From NCBI RefSeq assembly GCF_012927205.1, contig NZ_JABBGC010000004.1, positions 62,001-126,000 of the forward strand: a stretch of DNA of 64,000 nt, given 5' to 3'. Position numbers and translations under genes: made by a program. The notes under the pieces are model-generated. The model did no database searches and was not told the origin of the DNA. It worked only from the letters and a program-made list of their open reading frames with translations. Of this stretch, positions 1-9,084 are shown one piece after another. This stretch comes from Chitinophaga fulva (GTDB taxonomy: Bacteria > Bacteroidota > Bacteroidia > Chitinophagales > Chitinophagaceae). Position 1 is the stretch's first letter. Each line of letters starts with the position of its first letter.

Positions 1-1305
1 GAGGCGGATATGCCCGACATCATCTGTTTCCGTATCCAGCAGGATTATATGATCCCGTATATCAAAAAAGCGGATTATGACCAGGCGTTCGAAGAAGGCC
101 TGAAATCCATTTCCGCCCAATTACATAGCGGCAATTACGCTTATGATAAAGATGTGCAGCAGCCGGTGGAAGACCATTCCCTGTTGCCAGACGCAGGGGA
201 TACGCGGGAAGCACCTGAGCCACAGGGACTGGTGGCAGCTCCCCGCCCGGCTCCGGCAGAGATTTCCACTGATCCCGGTGAAGCGGCAGGTGCTGTGCCT
301 TCGGGCATTGCTCCGGATGAAGGCATTGCCAGCGCCCAGCCTTTTGCGGTTACGCCCTCGCAGACGACCGATTACCCGGTAACAGGAGAATTCGGCGGAA
401 GCACCTATTTCGCAGGCATCCTCTGGTTGGTTATTTCGGCAGCTATGATGAACGTGTTCTTCGGGAAAAAGCCGAAGCGGAAAAAGGGCGACGATCCCAT
501 GCCGGTGAGAATGAAAGACCTGCCCAACGACTTTCTGCGGCCCGGACTGGCCGGTTTGTTCTTCATTCATGTGACGGCATTTGTTACCCTGAGCTTTCTG
601 GTGTTGAAAAGAGGCTGGTCGGTCAATTTCTTTACGGCCTTTGTGCTCTATTACATCTTGTGGACACTGTTTATGATCATTGCTGTACTGGTGATATCAA
701 TCAGGGCCAAAAGTGTTCTGCGCGAGAAAGACCGGCATCAGCAGTGGTTAAGTCATTCCCGCACGGCGAATAGGTTCAGAGCAGCTAAATACATCTTCCC
801 GCTGCCGCTCTGGTTTTATCTGGCTGGGCTCAAACGCCGGATGGACCAGCTGCGCAACGATCCGTACGATTGCCCGAATTGTTCCCATGCCTTGCATAAG
901 CTCTCAGAAAAAGACGAAGATGTCTATCTTAAAAAAGAACAGGTGATAGAAGAAGACCTGATGGCAGTGGATTACGACGTCTGGAAATGTGATACCTGCG
1001 ATCACCGGCTGGTACTGGATTATACCAATGTGAATACGGCTATGTCGGAATGTCCGCGTTGTTCCTATATATCACTGGAGTCCAAACAGTCCGTTACCAA
1101 AAAGAGAGCCACTACCAGGGAGGCGGGTTGGGGCGTCACCACTTATGCCTGTGCCATATGTTCCTACAAACACGATTACCGTTTTGAGATACCCCGTATC
1201 AGGGAATCATCATCTTCTTCGTCATCATCCTCTTCTTCTTCCTCCTCTTCTTCCAGTTGGGGTGGCGGATCTTCTGGTGGAGGTGGCGCCAGCAGCAGCT
1301 GGTAA
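1..1305 (+). CDS. TPM-domain membrane protein with zinc-ribbon-like tail (5' partial)
   Basis: The reading frame is open from base 1, so the gene starts before the window; the first ATG (base 10) lies inside the domain. The first ~40 residues match the end of a TPM (Psb32/YgcG-type) domain, including a PDIICFRI and a DYDQAFEEGL segment. An acidic, proline-rich linker follows, then three hydrophobic segments (about residues 131-150, 180-200, 208-232). The C-terminal half has four Cys-X2-Cys pairs (CPNC, CDTC, CPRC, CAIC) that look like paired zinc ribbons, and the protein ends in a long serine run and a Gly/Ser/Trp tail as is usual in this family. The cellular role of such proteins is poorly defined; membrane-associated phosphatase or quality-control roles have been proposed. 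A terminator follows the stop at once. Function is inferred from family only. Confidence 0.75.
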   Translation, partial: EADMPDIICFRIQQDYMIPYIKKADYDQAFEEGLKSISAQLHSGNYAYDKDVQQPVEDHSLLPDAGDTREAPEPQGLVAAPRPAPAEISTDPGEAAGAVPSGIAPDEGIASAQPFAVTPSQTTDYPVTGEFGGSTYFAGILWLVISAAMMNVFFGKKPKRKKGDDPMPVRMKDLPNDFLRPGLAGLFFIHVTAFVTLSFLVLKRGWSVNFFTAFVLYYILWTLFMIIAVLVISIRAKSVLREKDRHQQWLSHSRTANRFRAAKYIFPLPLWFYLAGLKRRMDQLRNDPYDCPNCSHALHKLSEKDEDVYLKKEQVIEEDLMAVDYDVWKCDTCDHRLVLDYTNVNTAMSECPRCSYISLESKQSVTKKRATTREAGWGVTTYACAICSYKHDYRFEIPRIRESSSSSSSSSSSSSSSSSWGGGSSGGGGASSSW

Positions 1306-1315
1306 TAGCATATAG

Positions 1316-1351
1316 AAAAGGGCGTACCGGATGAGAGTACGCCCTTTTTTT
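1316..1351. terminator. Bidirectional intrinsic terminator
   Basis: A perfect 8-bp stem, GGGCGTAC (1320-1327) with GTACGCCC (1337-1344), is flanked by A-rich sequence on the left and seven T on the right. It sits between convergent genes and can serve both. Confidence 0.9.
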
Positions 1352-1374
1352 ATTGTATTTGTTCCTTCCTTATT

Positions 1375-2205
1375 TTATTGATCTGCGTCCATTTTACCAA
1401 CAACCTGGTAACCTGTGCCATTATTGGTATTTACCTGTTGGTAATACATACCGTCGGGTGACAGGAAGTACTGTTGTCCGTTGATCTGTACGGAACGGCT
1501 GCCTTCAGGGAGTGATTTCAGGATATCACCAGGAACCGTTTCTGTACCGTTGTTGGTATTGTCGTTATTCTGTGGGGTAACTACTGTATCGCCGATCTTA
1601 CCGTTTTTACCGACTACTTTAAATCGACGGCCATTGTCGGTCATGGCTTCCTGATAGTAGGTACCATTCAGTTCGTAATAGGTGCTGCCGTTGAACTGTA
1701 TTTCAGAAGCGCCATCCGGCAGCTCCGGAACAGCTGCTCCCATCGGTGGGTCTACCACACGGTAACCGTTGTCGTCTTTATCAGATTCGTAGTAAGTTCC
1801 GCCGGAGTAATACACAGGGCCGAACTGAGGGCCGAGGGCAAAGTAGCCGTAAGGCAGGGTGGAAACATAGAATCCAATGGGAGGGAAGTAGTAAGGACGA
1901 TACCGGTAATAACGACGGTAGCCCGGTCCATACCATCCATGGCTGTAATAAACGCCTCCGTGATACACAGGTCCGCGGTAGCCGTGATAGAATCCTCTGT
2001 TTACGGGAGCCATTGTTCTGGGAGCGCTGAAATTGCTACGGGAACCAAAGTTCGGGGCAGACATACGTGCTCCTCCGCCATAGTGTCCGCCTCCGCCTCC
2101 AAAGTGGCCTCCGCCACCACCGTGACGTTGAGCAAAAGCGCCGGTCGCTGTAGTTGTGCATAGCAGCCCAATCAACACAAACAGCATATAAAATCTGTTT
2201 TTCAT
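1375..2205 (-). CDS. DUF6515 family secreted protein
   Basis: This 276-residue protein has a clear signal peptide (about residues 1-25, ending AFAQ). A Gly/His-rich stretch follows, then a Tyr/Arg/Pro-rich section. The C-terminal part has related SH3-like units built on G-x-x-Y-Y...GYRVV, LPDG-x5-QFNG-x-x-YY...VVGK and LPEG-x5-QING-x-x-YF...VVGK. This pattern is typical of the DUF6515 family of Bacteroidota. The protein is expected in the periplasm or at the cell surface; no enzymatic residues are evident and the role is unknown. It is separately transcribed, converging on the upstream gene through the shared terminator. The family call rests on motif spacing and is fairly secure; the function is not. 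Confidence 0.7.
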   Translation of the reverse strand: MKNRFYMLFVLIGLLCTTTATGAFAQRHGGGGGHFGGGGGHYGGGARMSAPNFGSRSNFSAPRTMAPVNRGFYHGYRGPVYHGGVYYSHGWYGPGYRRYYRYRPYYFPPIGFYVSTLPYGYFALGPQFGPVYYSGGTYYESDKDDNGYRVVDPPMGAAVPELPDGASEIQFNGSTYYELNGTYYQEAMTDNGRRFKVVGKNGKIGDTVVTPQNNDNTNNGTETVPGDILKSLPEGSRSVQINGQQYFLSPDGMYYQQVNTNNGTGYQVVGKMDADQ

Positions 2206-2261
2206 CTTCTTCTGATTATAATGGTTAGACTGATTTCAGATCAAATAGTTTAAGGAGAAAC

Positions 2262-3212
2262 TTAGGCAGAGGGTGTACTGAGCGCGTCTGTGAATTGTTG
2301 TGACAATTCGATGATTTTAGCTGATTTCGCCACTCCCTGAACCCATTGCTCAGGAATATTATCCAGCCCGTAATGGAGGCCTGCGGCAGCTCCTGCTACG
2401 GCGCCGGTGGTATCCGTATCACCGCCCAGGTTGACCGCTGCAAGCACGGCATCCTGGAAATTGCCGGTATTCAGCAGGCACCAGAGCGCACTTTCCAGCG
2501 TGTATACCACATAACCGGAACTTTGAATATCATTTTCAGTCAGGTTAGTGATATTATCCTGTAGTATCCTGTTGAAAATCCGGATTTCGGCGGCATTGAA
2601 CTGCTGCTCAAGAATAAAATCATTCACCGCTGCCTGCATCACCTGGTAAGACTCCTGTATGTCTTTTATCGTTAAAAGGTTCCGCAGGAATTCCACATAA
2701 ATGAAACAAGCCATCACAGAGCGGAAATGCATATGGGTAATACCGGATACCTCTTTAACAATGTGATAACGTTGTTTGATATTCTCTTCACGGGCCAGAT
2801 AAATGGCTACCGGCATCATACGCATCAGGGAACCGTTACCATTTTCAAATTCTTCAAAACCACCGGAGAACAAGGGAGAGGTACCGTTGCCTATCCGCCG
2901 CAAAGCGCGTTGGGTAGTATGTCCGATGTCAAATACTTTATCATGTGCGCCCCAGTATCCTTCAGCGTACCACTTCAGGAAGGTATGGGCCATATGTGTA
3001 AGATTATATCCGTGAGTGAGACTTTCCGCTGTACAAAGGGTAAGGGATGTATCGTCTGAAAATGTGCCCGGAGGCTGGTTCCAGCATCCGTAACCAATAA
3101 ATTCCCGGATGGGATTTTCCTGGAGGTAGCTCCTGGTTTTAAACTCAACCGGAACACCGAGCGCATCGCCAATAGCGGTTCCCAGAAAAGCGCCTGTGAT
3201 CTGTTGTTGCAT
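2262..3212 (-). CDS. ADP-ribosylglycohydrolase family protein
   Basis: This is a DraG/ARH-type hydrolase, expected to remove ADP-ribose from modified proteins or act on related ADP-ribose compounds, using two magnesium ions. The N-terminus (GAFLGTAIGDALGVPVEF) is the hallmark of the family. The metal-binding acidic sites are visible as SDDTSLTL near residue 60 and GGDTDTTGAVAGA near residue 265. I chose the ATG at 3212 because that motif normally lies at the extreme N-terminus; the longer frame adds 27 unrelated residues. Length (316 residues) is normal. No dinitrogenase or obvious ADP-ribosyltransferase partner is nearby, so the substrate is open. It is a single-gene unit. Confidence 0.88.
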   Translation of the reverse strand: MQQQITGAFLGTAIGDALGVPVEFKTRSYLQENPIREFIGYGCWNQPPGTFSDDTSLTLCTAESLTHGYNLTHMAHTFLKWYAEGYWGAHDKVFDIGHTTQRALRRIGNGTSPLFSGGFEEFENGNGSLMRMMPVAIYLAREENIKQRYHIVKEVSGITHMHFRSVMACFIYVEFLRNLLTIKDIQESYQVMQAAVNDFILEQQFNAAEIRIFNRILQDNITNLTENDIQSSGYVVYTLESALWCLLNTGNFQDAVLAAVNLGGDTDTTGAVAGAAAGLHYGLDNIPEQWVQGVAKSAKIIELSQQFTDALSTPSA

Positions 3213-3376
3213 AGAATGGGGATTTATATTGTATATATACTGAAAAACGTGCCAACAAATGTTTTCGGTATGTGAAAGCCGCTGTTTGTTCAATTTGTCC
3301 AGCGGATAGAGGTGTGTTCACTCTTGTTCATTCGTCAGATAACCCGGATGGCTGTCTCTTTGTACGGTTGGCGTTT

Positions 3377-3384
3377 TATCTTTG
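3377..3384 (+). promoter_or_regulatory. Possible -7 promoter element reading into the hairpin region
   Basis: TATCTTTG matches the Bacteroidota -7 consensus TAnnTTTG. The nearest TTTG (3359-3362) is only 14 bp upstream, short of the usual ~19, so the promoter is weakly supported. If used, it would transcribe rightward into the 3.7-4.3 kb hairpin array. Confidence 0.3.
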
Positions 3385-3732
3385 CATGGTAACAATTAGT
3401 ACTGACACCAGCATTCACCCCGGTGGATTTTTGGTAACAGGAAAGGTTAAACGGAAATAATTACCCAATGTTGACCCCGGCGGCTGCCACCCCATTGTTT
3501 GTTTGAGAACAGCTATAGACAGCTTGTTGGATACCAGCTGTGGCAGATGCCCTTCAAAACCCAACCCTCTTATGCACGCTTTTTTATTCAACACACATCG
3601 CCAGACATGTACTTTCCTCGGGAAATACCATTACTGCTTTTTTGCTCAGTGCTGGCCTAACTAGCCAAAACTGCTTTGACCAACCATTGCTACTGATTCA
3701 ACAGCAATTTTATGGGAATAGGTGGATGAAAA

Positions 3733-4242
3733 GGACTGTTTTTCCAGACAGTCCTCCTGAAAAGCATTTCTGAGTCCAAATGCAGGTATATAAGATGAAG
3801 GCTGAAGGGACTGCCTTTCCAGGCGGTCCCCCCTCAGAAAACATCTTACTGCCGGCAACGGGCCATCACATAAATGTTGGAATGCCATGTAAAAGAAGGA
3901 TAGGAAAGGACCATCTTTCCAGATGGTCCGGTTTTCCGACTCACATGGCAGCATCAAAAGAAACTAAAAGTGCCATATGAACATGTGGGCAACTGCTATA
4001 AACAGCTTGTTCGCAGTACGATTGATTCAGCTTCAGGGACCGTCTTTTCAGGCAGTCCCCTGCCAGACAATTCAGGTTGCACCGCAACCTTCATCATAAA
4101 TCAACATGCTCTATTCATAAGCGAAACGGTGGAATTTAATCACGGACCGTTTGTCCAGACGGTCCTGCTAAAGATTTTCAGATTAAGGACGGATTGAGAA
4201 TGGTAAGATCAATATCAGCATGGGCCGCCTTTCCAGGCGGCC
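3733..4242. repeat. Array of six hairpins with variable stems and conserved loops
   Basis: Six inverted repeats lie at 3733-3754, 3807-3830, 3908-3929, 4036-4059, 4144-4165 and 4223-4242. Each starts GG(G)AC or GGCC and ends in its complement around a central TTTCCAG-like core. Stem bases change together between copies (for example CTGT/ACAG, CCAT/ATGG, CCGT/ACGG), while the loop stays nearly constant. Read on the minus strand the loops are GGAA four times, GAAA once and one exception at 4144-4165. GGAA and GAAA are GNRA tetraloops, so minus-strand RNA is favoured. Sequences between hairpins are unrelated and contain no convincing gene. The rest of the gene-free stretch (3213-4370) shows nothing else except a repeated GCTATARACAGCTTGTT motif near 3511 and 3994. 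Confidence 0.75.
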
Positions 4243-4278
4243 TTGTATTGTACAACTGATGAGTCATGGGTTAAGCAT

Positions 4279-4309
4279 GGGGCGTTTGTTTAAACTGCCC
4301 CGCTTTTTT
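4279..4309 (+). terminator. Intrinsic terminator closing the hairpin region
   Basis: The stem pairs GGGGC-GTTT with AAAC-(T)-GCCCC around a GTTT loop and is followed by GCTTTTTTT. This is a normal rightward rho-independent terminator. It has no upstream plus-strand gene in this interval, which implies an unannotated rightward transcript. Confidence 0.75.
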
Positions 4310-4370
4310 TAACTTCGTTTGGTATGCTTCTGCTGAAGCAACAGATGAGAACTTGTAAAACCCGCTTTTT

Positions 4371-5267
4371 ATGCAATACCATCAGTTAGGCAAGTCAGAC
4401 CTGCGCATCAGTGAAATCAGTTACGGCTGCATGTCGCTGGGCAGCGACGATGCAGACAATGCCCGCCTGGTACAACAGGCTATAGACGGAGGTGTCAACT
4501 TTTTCGATACCGCCGACCTGTATGATCACGGGCAGAATGAAATCACCCTGGGGAAAGCTTTGGAGGGTAAAAGACAAAACGTCATCATTGCCACCAAAGC
4601 CGGTAACCAATGGCGGCCGGATGGCAGTGGCTGGGATTGGAATCCCCGCCGGGAGTATATCCTGGCCTGTGTGGAAGAGAGCCTGCGCCGGCTCAATACT
4701 GATTACATCGACCTGTATCAGCTGCATGGCGGTACATTGGAAGACCCTACAGACGAGACTATTTCGGCATTTGAGACCTTGGTGCAGCAAGGCAAAATCC
4801 GTTACTACGGTATCTCTTCCATACGTCCCAACGTGATCCGGACTTTCGTGGAACGGTCCAATATAGTGAGTGTGATGATGCAATACAGCCTGCTGGACCG
4901 TCGTCCGGAAGAAAGCTGTTTCCCCTTGCTGGAGCAACACAATATTGGTGTGCTGGTCAGGGGCGCAGTGGCGAAAGGACTGCTGGTCAACAAAGCACCG
5001 GAGCCGTACCTTAATTATGACGCTGCCGATGTGGCCCTGGCTGCGGCGGCGGTACAACGTATATCCACTGCCAGCAGAGGCCCGGCTGCCACGGCGCTGC
5101 GGTATGTGTTGCAGCAATCCGCTGTTACCACGGCCGTTGTGGGGATGCGTACCGCACAGCAGGTACAGGATGCGCTGGCTGCTGCCAGTGCCACACCGCT
5201 GACGGCAACGGAAATGCAGCAATTGCAACAAGTGCTGCCGGTCAACAGGTATGAACAGCACCGCTGA
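4371..5267 (+). CDS. Aldo/keto reductase
   Basis: This is a cytoplasmic NADPH-dependent aldo/keto reductase of 298 residues, expected to reduce aldehydes or ketones to alcohols in a TIM barrel. The full catalytic tetrad is visible: D46 (FFDTADLY), Y51, K76 (IATKAG) and H119 (LYQLHGG). The sequence also has the expected segments ISEISYGCMSLG at the N-terminus and TTAVVGMRT near the C-terminus, where the family binds the cofactor phosphate. The protein is slightly shorter than some relatives. It lies 54 bp upstream of a DJ-1/PfpI gene on the same strand and may be cotranscribed with it. Physiological substrate cannot be read from sequence. Confidence 0.9.
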   Translation: MQYHQLGKSDLRISEISYGCMSLGSDDADNARLVQQAIDGGVNFFDTADLYDHGQNEITLGKALEGKRQNVIIATKAGNQWRPDGSGWDWNPRREYILACVEESLRRLNTDYIDLYQLHGGTLEDPTDETISAFETLVQQGKIRYYGISSIRPNVIRTFVERSNIVSVMMQYSLLDRRPEESCFPLLEQHNIGVLVRGAVAKGLLVNKAPEPYLNYDAADVALAAAAVQRISTASRGPAATALRYVLQQSAVTTAVVGMRTAQQVQDALAAASATPLTATEMQQLQQVLPVNRYEQHR

Positions 5268-5320
5268 TGCCCATGTAGCAGGATCATTTATTATATTGTA
5301 GATAATCAAAAGTCCTTCGT

Positions 5321-6025
5321 ATGCAGAAACTCAAAATAGGCATGCTCTTATTTCCGGACATGACCATATTGGACTTCACCGGCCCTTACGATGTATTTGT
5401 GAAAGCGCCCTGTTTTGAAGTGGTGCTGTTGGGAGAATCCACCGCTCCGATGAAGGTGGAGGGCGGTCTGACGGTGCAGGCGTCCGTTGCACTGGCTGAC
5501 AGTCCGCAGCTCGATATCCTGTTTGTCCCCGGTGGCAAAGGCATCAATCCCTTGCTGACCAACCGGACGGTACTGGATTTTCTACGGCAGCAGGCGATAG
5601 GCGCAAAATACATTACCAGTGTTTGCACAGGTGCGCTGGTATTGGCTGCCGCGGGGTTGTTACAGGGGTATAAAGCCACTACGCATTGGCGTTCGCTGGA
5701 GCTGTTGCGTATGCTCGGCGTGGAGGTAGTGGAAGAGCGGGTGGTGAGAGACCGTAACCGTATCACCGGCGGCGGTGTAACGGCCGGTATCGACTTTGCG
5801 CTTTCGCTCACCGCTATGATTGGCGGCGAAGAGCTGGCCCGTATAGTACAATTGCAGCTGGAATATAATCCGGCGCCGCCTTTCCGGGCAGGCTCTCCGC
5901 ATACGGCGGGCACGCCGGTGTTACAGGCCACCCGGGAACTAACGAAATATATGCTGGAAACCAGAAGAGGTATTATCCGTGAACTGCTGCAGCAGCACGG
6001 AATGCCTGCTGCGCCTCAGTCCTGA
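5321..6025 (+). CDS. DJ-1/PfpI family protein, isonitrile-hydratase-like
   Basis: This is a class I glutamine-amidotransferase-like fold of 234 residues. The nucleophile elbow holds C102 in the segment SVCTGALVLAAAGLL, followed by the ATTHW motif seen in isocyanide hydratases and in the sensor half of GlxA-type regulators. No AraC helix-turn-helix follows, so it is the stand-alone enzyme-like form. It may hydrate isonitriles or act on reactive carbonyls, but the reaction is inferred. It lies directly after the aldo/keto reductase, suggesting a small detoxification unit. Its last 53 bp overlap the 3' end of the convergent desaturase gene. Confidence 0.82.
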   Translation: MQKLKIGMLLFPDMTILDFTGPYDVFVKAPCFEVVLLGESTAPMKVEGGLTVQASVALADSPQLDILFVPGGKGINPLLTNRTVLDFLRQQAIGAKYITSVCTGALVLAAAGLLQGYKATTHWRSLELLRMLGVEVVEERVVRDRNRITGGGVTAGIDFALSLTAMIGGEELARIVQLQLEYNPAPPFRAGSPHTAGTPVLQATRELTKYMLETRRGIIRELLQQHGMPAAPQS

Positions 6026-7001
6026 TAGCACAAATTTCCTGCAGGCCGATCATGCGGCTCCTTTCCGGGTCCCACACTTTTAACCGGAAGCAGGCACGTA
6101 TGTCGCGGAAACGCATAGACGTAACGGTGACCTGTTGCAGCTCAGGAAATGCTTCCATCACTTCGGGCAACCGGTAGAATGGAATACGGGCGTTCAGGTG
6201 ATGGATATGATGATAACCGATATTGCCGGTAAACCATGCCATCACAGGATGCATCTGCATGTAGCTGGAACTCAGCAAGGCAGCTTTGTCATAACACCAG
6301 TTGTCGTTGTCGTTAAACACTACGCCCGGAAAATTATGCTGGGCATAGAAGAGATAAGCGCCAATGCCGCAGGCGATGGTAAAAGGGATGAGTATAAAGA
6401 ACAGCCAGCTTTGCCATCCGAGGAAATAAAAGACCGCTATGCTGCCGGTGATGTGCAGTACCATGGCCAACAGGGAGTCTGCGTGCTTACGCGGACTGCT
6501 GGTGAAGGACTGCCAGCACATGCCGATCAGGAACATAAACAGGTAACCTGCCGCAACGGTGGCAGGATGGCGGGTAAACAGGTAACTTCTCCGTTCTCCG
6601 CGGGACAGTTGCTCAAAACGCTGACGGGTAACGATCGGGTAGGAGCCTATGCTGGCACTGAAAAGCTTTGAATTGTGTTTGTGGTGGTAATCGTGTGACC
6701 GTTTCCAGATGCTGGTCGGCGCCAGTACATAGATGCCGAACAGTGTCATGATAACATTCGCCACCCGGGAATTATGCAGGATGGCGTGATGCTGATGGTC
6801 GTGGTAGATGACGAACATCCGCACAATCAGCAGGCCGGAAAGCACGCTGCCGGCAATTTTGAAAGGTAGCGGAAGCAAAAGGGTGCTGGCAAGGGCCAGC
6901 AGTAACAAACATAAAGTTGTAACCAGATACAGCCAGCTCTTGGCTCTTTCCTCGCATGCATATGGCTTGGTAGCCAAAATCAAATCTTTGCCTTGCAGCA
7001 T
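5973..7001 (-). CDS. Membrane fatty acid desaturase
   Basis: This is a diiron membrane desaturase of 342 residues that inserts a double bond into acyl chains. The three histidine boxes are present: YHDHQHH (about residues 66-72), HDYHHKH (about 103-109) and GYHHIHHLN near residue 265. Two pairs of hydrophobic segments flank the boxes as in the family. I use the ATG at 7001, because the longer frame would run back into the 3' end of the upstream acyltransferase gene. The gene is 35 bp downstream of an LpxL-type acyltransferase on the same strand, so both probably act on membrane lipid acyl chains. The 3' end overlaps the convergent DJ-1 gene. Confidence 0.87.
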   Translation of the reverse strand: MLQGKDLILATKPYACEERAKSWLYLVTTLCLLLLALASTLLLPLPFKIAGSVLSGLLIVRMFVIYHDHQHHAILHNSRVANVIMTLFGIYVLAPTSIWKRSHDYHHKHNSKLFSASIGSYPIVTRQRFEQLSRGERRSYLFTRHPATVAAGYLFMFLIGMCWQSFTSSPRKHADSLLAMVLHITGSIAVFYFLGWQSWLFFILIPFTIACGIGAYLFYAQHNFPGVVFNDNDNWCYDKAALLSSSYMQMHPVMAWFTGNIGYHHIHHLNARIPFYRLPEVMEAFPELQQVTVTSMRFRDIRACFRLKVWDPERSRMIGLQEICAIRTEAQQAFRAAAAVHG

Positions 7002-7036
7002 AATGGTGGATCGATTTCGTAAAAAATACAGGTTGT

Positions 7037-7921
7037 CTATTGTTGAACAGTTGGCCGCTTGTGTTTCCACCGTTTGTGGGACCACAGCCAGGTCGCCGGT
7101 TGTGTAATGATATCCGTTTCCAGTTGACGTGTATGTAAAGCCGTTATCTCGCCTTCTTTTTCTGTAGAAGGGGAGGCCGTAAGCATATGGGCAGATACAG
7201 TATAGTAGCCTCTTTTGTCCCGTTGTACGCTGACGTATACTACCGGGTAATTTAATTTCTGGGCAATTTTCTCCGTTCCTTTGAACACCGGCGTATCCTG
7301 GTGGAGGAATGTCATCCAGTGTGCTGTTTGGGGTTGCGGTGCCTGATCAGCGATAAAGGCTGTGGCGCTCACATGGTCCCGGTTTTTTACCATGTCCCGG
7401 AAAGTATCCTGCATGGCGATAAGTTTGGTACCAAAACGGGTACGCATTTTATACATCAGGCCGTTAAAATGTTTGTTGGCCAACGGATGATAGATCACAT
7501 AGAGCTGCTGACGGCACAGGATGCTGAAAGTATTGCCGGCCCATTCCCAGTTGCCTTTATGCCCCATTACCAGCACCACGCTCTGCTTTTCAGCTGCCAG
7601 GCGTTCAAACAGGGCAACGGTTTCATCGGTGAAACGACAGTGCCGCACCATAGCTTCCCGGCTGATAGTCAACGTTTTGAATGTTTCGAGGAAAAGATCG
7701 CACAGATAATGATAGAAATCACTGCCTATCTTTTTAAGCTCGGCTTCGTTTTTGTCAGGAAAAGAGTTGCGGAGATTTTGCATCACCACCTTTTTCCGGT
7801 AGCCAAGCAACCGGTACAGCAGCAAATACAACAGGTCGCTGACGAAATACAGCAACCGGAAAGGCAGTAATGATACAATGTAAATTACCGGTAACAATAA
7901 GTAATAGACAATAACAGTCAA
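7037..7921 (-). CDS. Lysophospholipid/lipid A acyltransferase, LpxL/HtrB family
   Basis: This inner-membrane acyltransferase adds a secondary acyl chain to a lipid A precursor or a related acceptor. It starts with a hydrophobic anchor (residues 1-38). The catalytic HX4E motif is at H121-E126 (GHKGNWEW). Segments such as DQAPQPQ near residue 195 and a GTEKIA segment near 220 fit the family. The length of 294 residues is normal. It probably forms an operon with the downstream desaturase. In Bacteroidota some homologues acylate ornithine or sulfonolipids rather than lipid A, so substrate is left open. Confidence 0.88.
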   Translation of the reverse strand: MTVIVYYLLLPVIYIVSLLPFRLLYFVSDLLYLLLYRLLGYRKKVVMQNLRNSFPDKNEAELKKIGSDFYHYLCDLFLETFKTLTISREAMVRHCRFTDETVALFERLAAEKQSVVLVMGHKGNWEWAGNTFSILCRQQLYVIYHPLANKHFNGLMYKMRTRFGTKLIAMQDTFRDMVKNRDHVSATAFIADQAPQPQTAHWMTFLHQDTPVFKGTEKIAQKLNYPVVYVSVQRDKRGYYTVSAHMLTASPSTEKEGEITALHTRQLETDIITQPATWLWSHKRWKHKRPTVQQ

Positions 7922-8061
7922 GACAGCGTAGGTTTTTGATGCTCTACGAGCATTATGGAAAATGTAAATATATAGGAAAGGCGGAACTTTTCACAATATA
8001 GCCTTAAAAACACGGCATTGTTAGGTTTTATTATCTTTAACCACAACTTTAACATATACAG

Positions 8062-8895
8062 ATGAACACTATCCGACACCTGACAAGATGGGCCTGCATG
8101 GCTGCAGTTATTGGATTGTACAGTTACTGCGCCCGTTCTCCGTACGCAGCGACCAATAAAATCTACCGGCAGAAAGCCAAAGGGTATGCGCATGTGATAC
8201 GCGAACAGCCAGGCACCCTGCCGGGCGAAAACGGGATCAGGCCGGCATGGTGGGTTGGTACCACCAATTACAACCTCCGCAAACCGAATATGGTCATTAT
8301 CCATCATACTGCCCAAAATTCTTGTGAACAAACATTAAAAACCTTTACACTGGAGCGGACGCAAGTCAGCGCCCACTACGTGGTATGCCGCGACGGGACC
8401 ATTCACCATATGCTGAATGATTACCTCCGTGCCTGGCATGGAGGCGCTTCCCGCTGGGGAAATATTACCGATATCAATTCCGGTTCTATCGGTATTGAAC
8501 TGGATAACAATGGTGCAGAACCCTTTTCCCCCGCGCAGATCAATAGCCTGATCATTCTGCTGGACACGCTGCAGCATCGTTACAATATCCCGGCTGCCAA
8601 CTTTGTGGGCCATGGAGACATTGCTCCCGGCCGTAAAGTAGACCCCAGCGCTTATTTCCCCTGGCAACAACTGGCTGCAAAAGGTTTCGGCCTCTGGTAT
8701 GATGACACTGCCCGGGTAGCGGTACCACCCGCTTTCGATAAATGGCAGGCCCTGCGTATCATTGGCTATGACCTGAAAGACACTACTGCCGCCATGCAAG
8801 CCTTTAAACGGCACTTTATGCCGCAGGATACCGTACTTCCCTCGCCAGATACCGACAACAAGGTGCTGTACAGCGTGATGAAAAAATACCAGTAA
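8062..8895 (+). CDS. N-acetylmuramoyl-L-alanine amidase (Amidase_2)
   Basis: This 277-residue zinc amidase cleaves the bond between MurNAc and L-alanine in peptidoglycan. A signal-like hydrophobic N-terminus (about residues 8-23) sends it to the periplasm; a cysteine at 23 could be lipidated, but the preceding residues are a poor lipobox. Zinc ligands are visible as H81/H82 (VIIHHTAQ), H184 (GHGDIAPG) and D194, with K192 in RKVDP. The layout resembles AmiD-type recycling or remodelling amidases. It stands alone, divergent from the acyltransferase gene. A stem-loop covers the stop codon. Confidence 0.9.
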   Translation: MNTIRHLTRWACMAAVIGLYSYCARSPYAATNKIYRQKAKGYAHVIREQPGTLPGENGIRPAWWVGTTNYNLRKPNMVIIHHTAQNSCEQTLKTFTLERTQVSAHYVVCRDGTIHHMLNDYLRAWHGGASRWGNITDINSGSIGIELDNNGAEPFSPAQINSLIILLDTLQHRYNIPAANFVGHGDIAPGRKVDPSAYFPWQQLAAKGFGLWYDDTARVAVPPAFDKWQALRIIGYDLKDTTAAMQAFKRHFMPQDTVLPSPDTDNKVLYSVMKKYQ

Positions 8896-8934
8896 CCGGA
8901 CCTTTGAAGCAATGACACTTCAGGGGCCGGTTAC
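8892..8934 (+). terminator. Stem-loop at the amidase stop codon
   Basis: GTAACCGG...GAAG (8892-8909) pairs imperfectly with CTTC...CCGGTTAC (8918-8934). The stem is long, but no T tract follows directly, so it may be an mRNA 3'-end stabiliser or a weak terminator. Confidence 0.5.
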
Positions 8935-9084
8935 CCCTACGCCTATCCTTTATTTATTTTGTGGTGTGCGATAAATGAAGTATTTTAATAATGAGTAAGA
9001 TCGACCTATAACCAAAATCTGAGACCCAATATCACAACGGCGTTGCTACTACCTATTTCCTTGTTATAATAATTTTCTCTTGCC

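Noticed and set aside
3540..4197. Short ORFs (60-100 codons) inside the hairpin region
   Set aside because: None has a recognisable domain, signal peptide or consistent frame, and each reads through the palindromes. The structure signal is stronger than any coding signal.
3733..4242. CRISPR array or integron attC cassette array
   Set aside because: Repeats are palindromes of 20-24 bp with changing sequence and uneven spacing (74-128 bp), no cas genes and no integrase; intervening sequences hold no cassette genes.
8335..8814. 159-codon minus-strand ORF opposite the amidase
   Set aside because: The amidase on the plus strand has all zinc ligands and a signal sequence; the antisense frame is a shadow.
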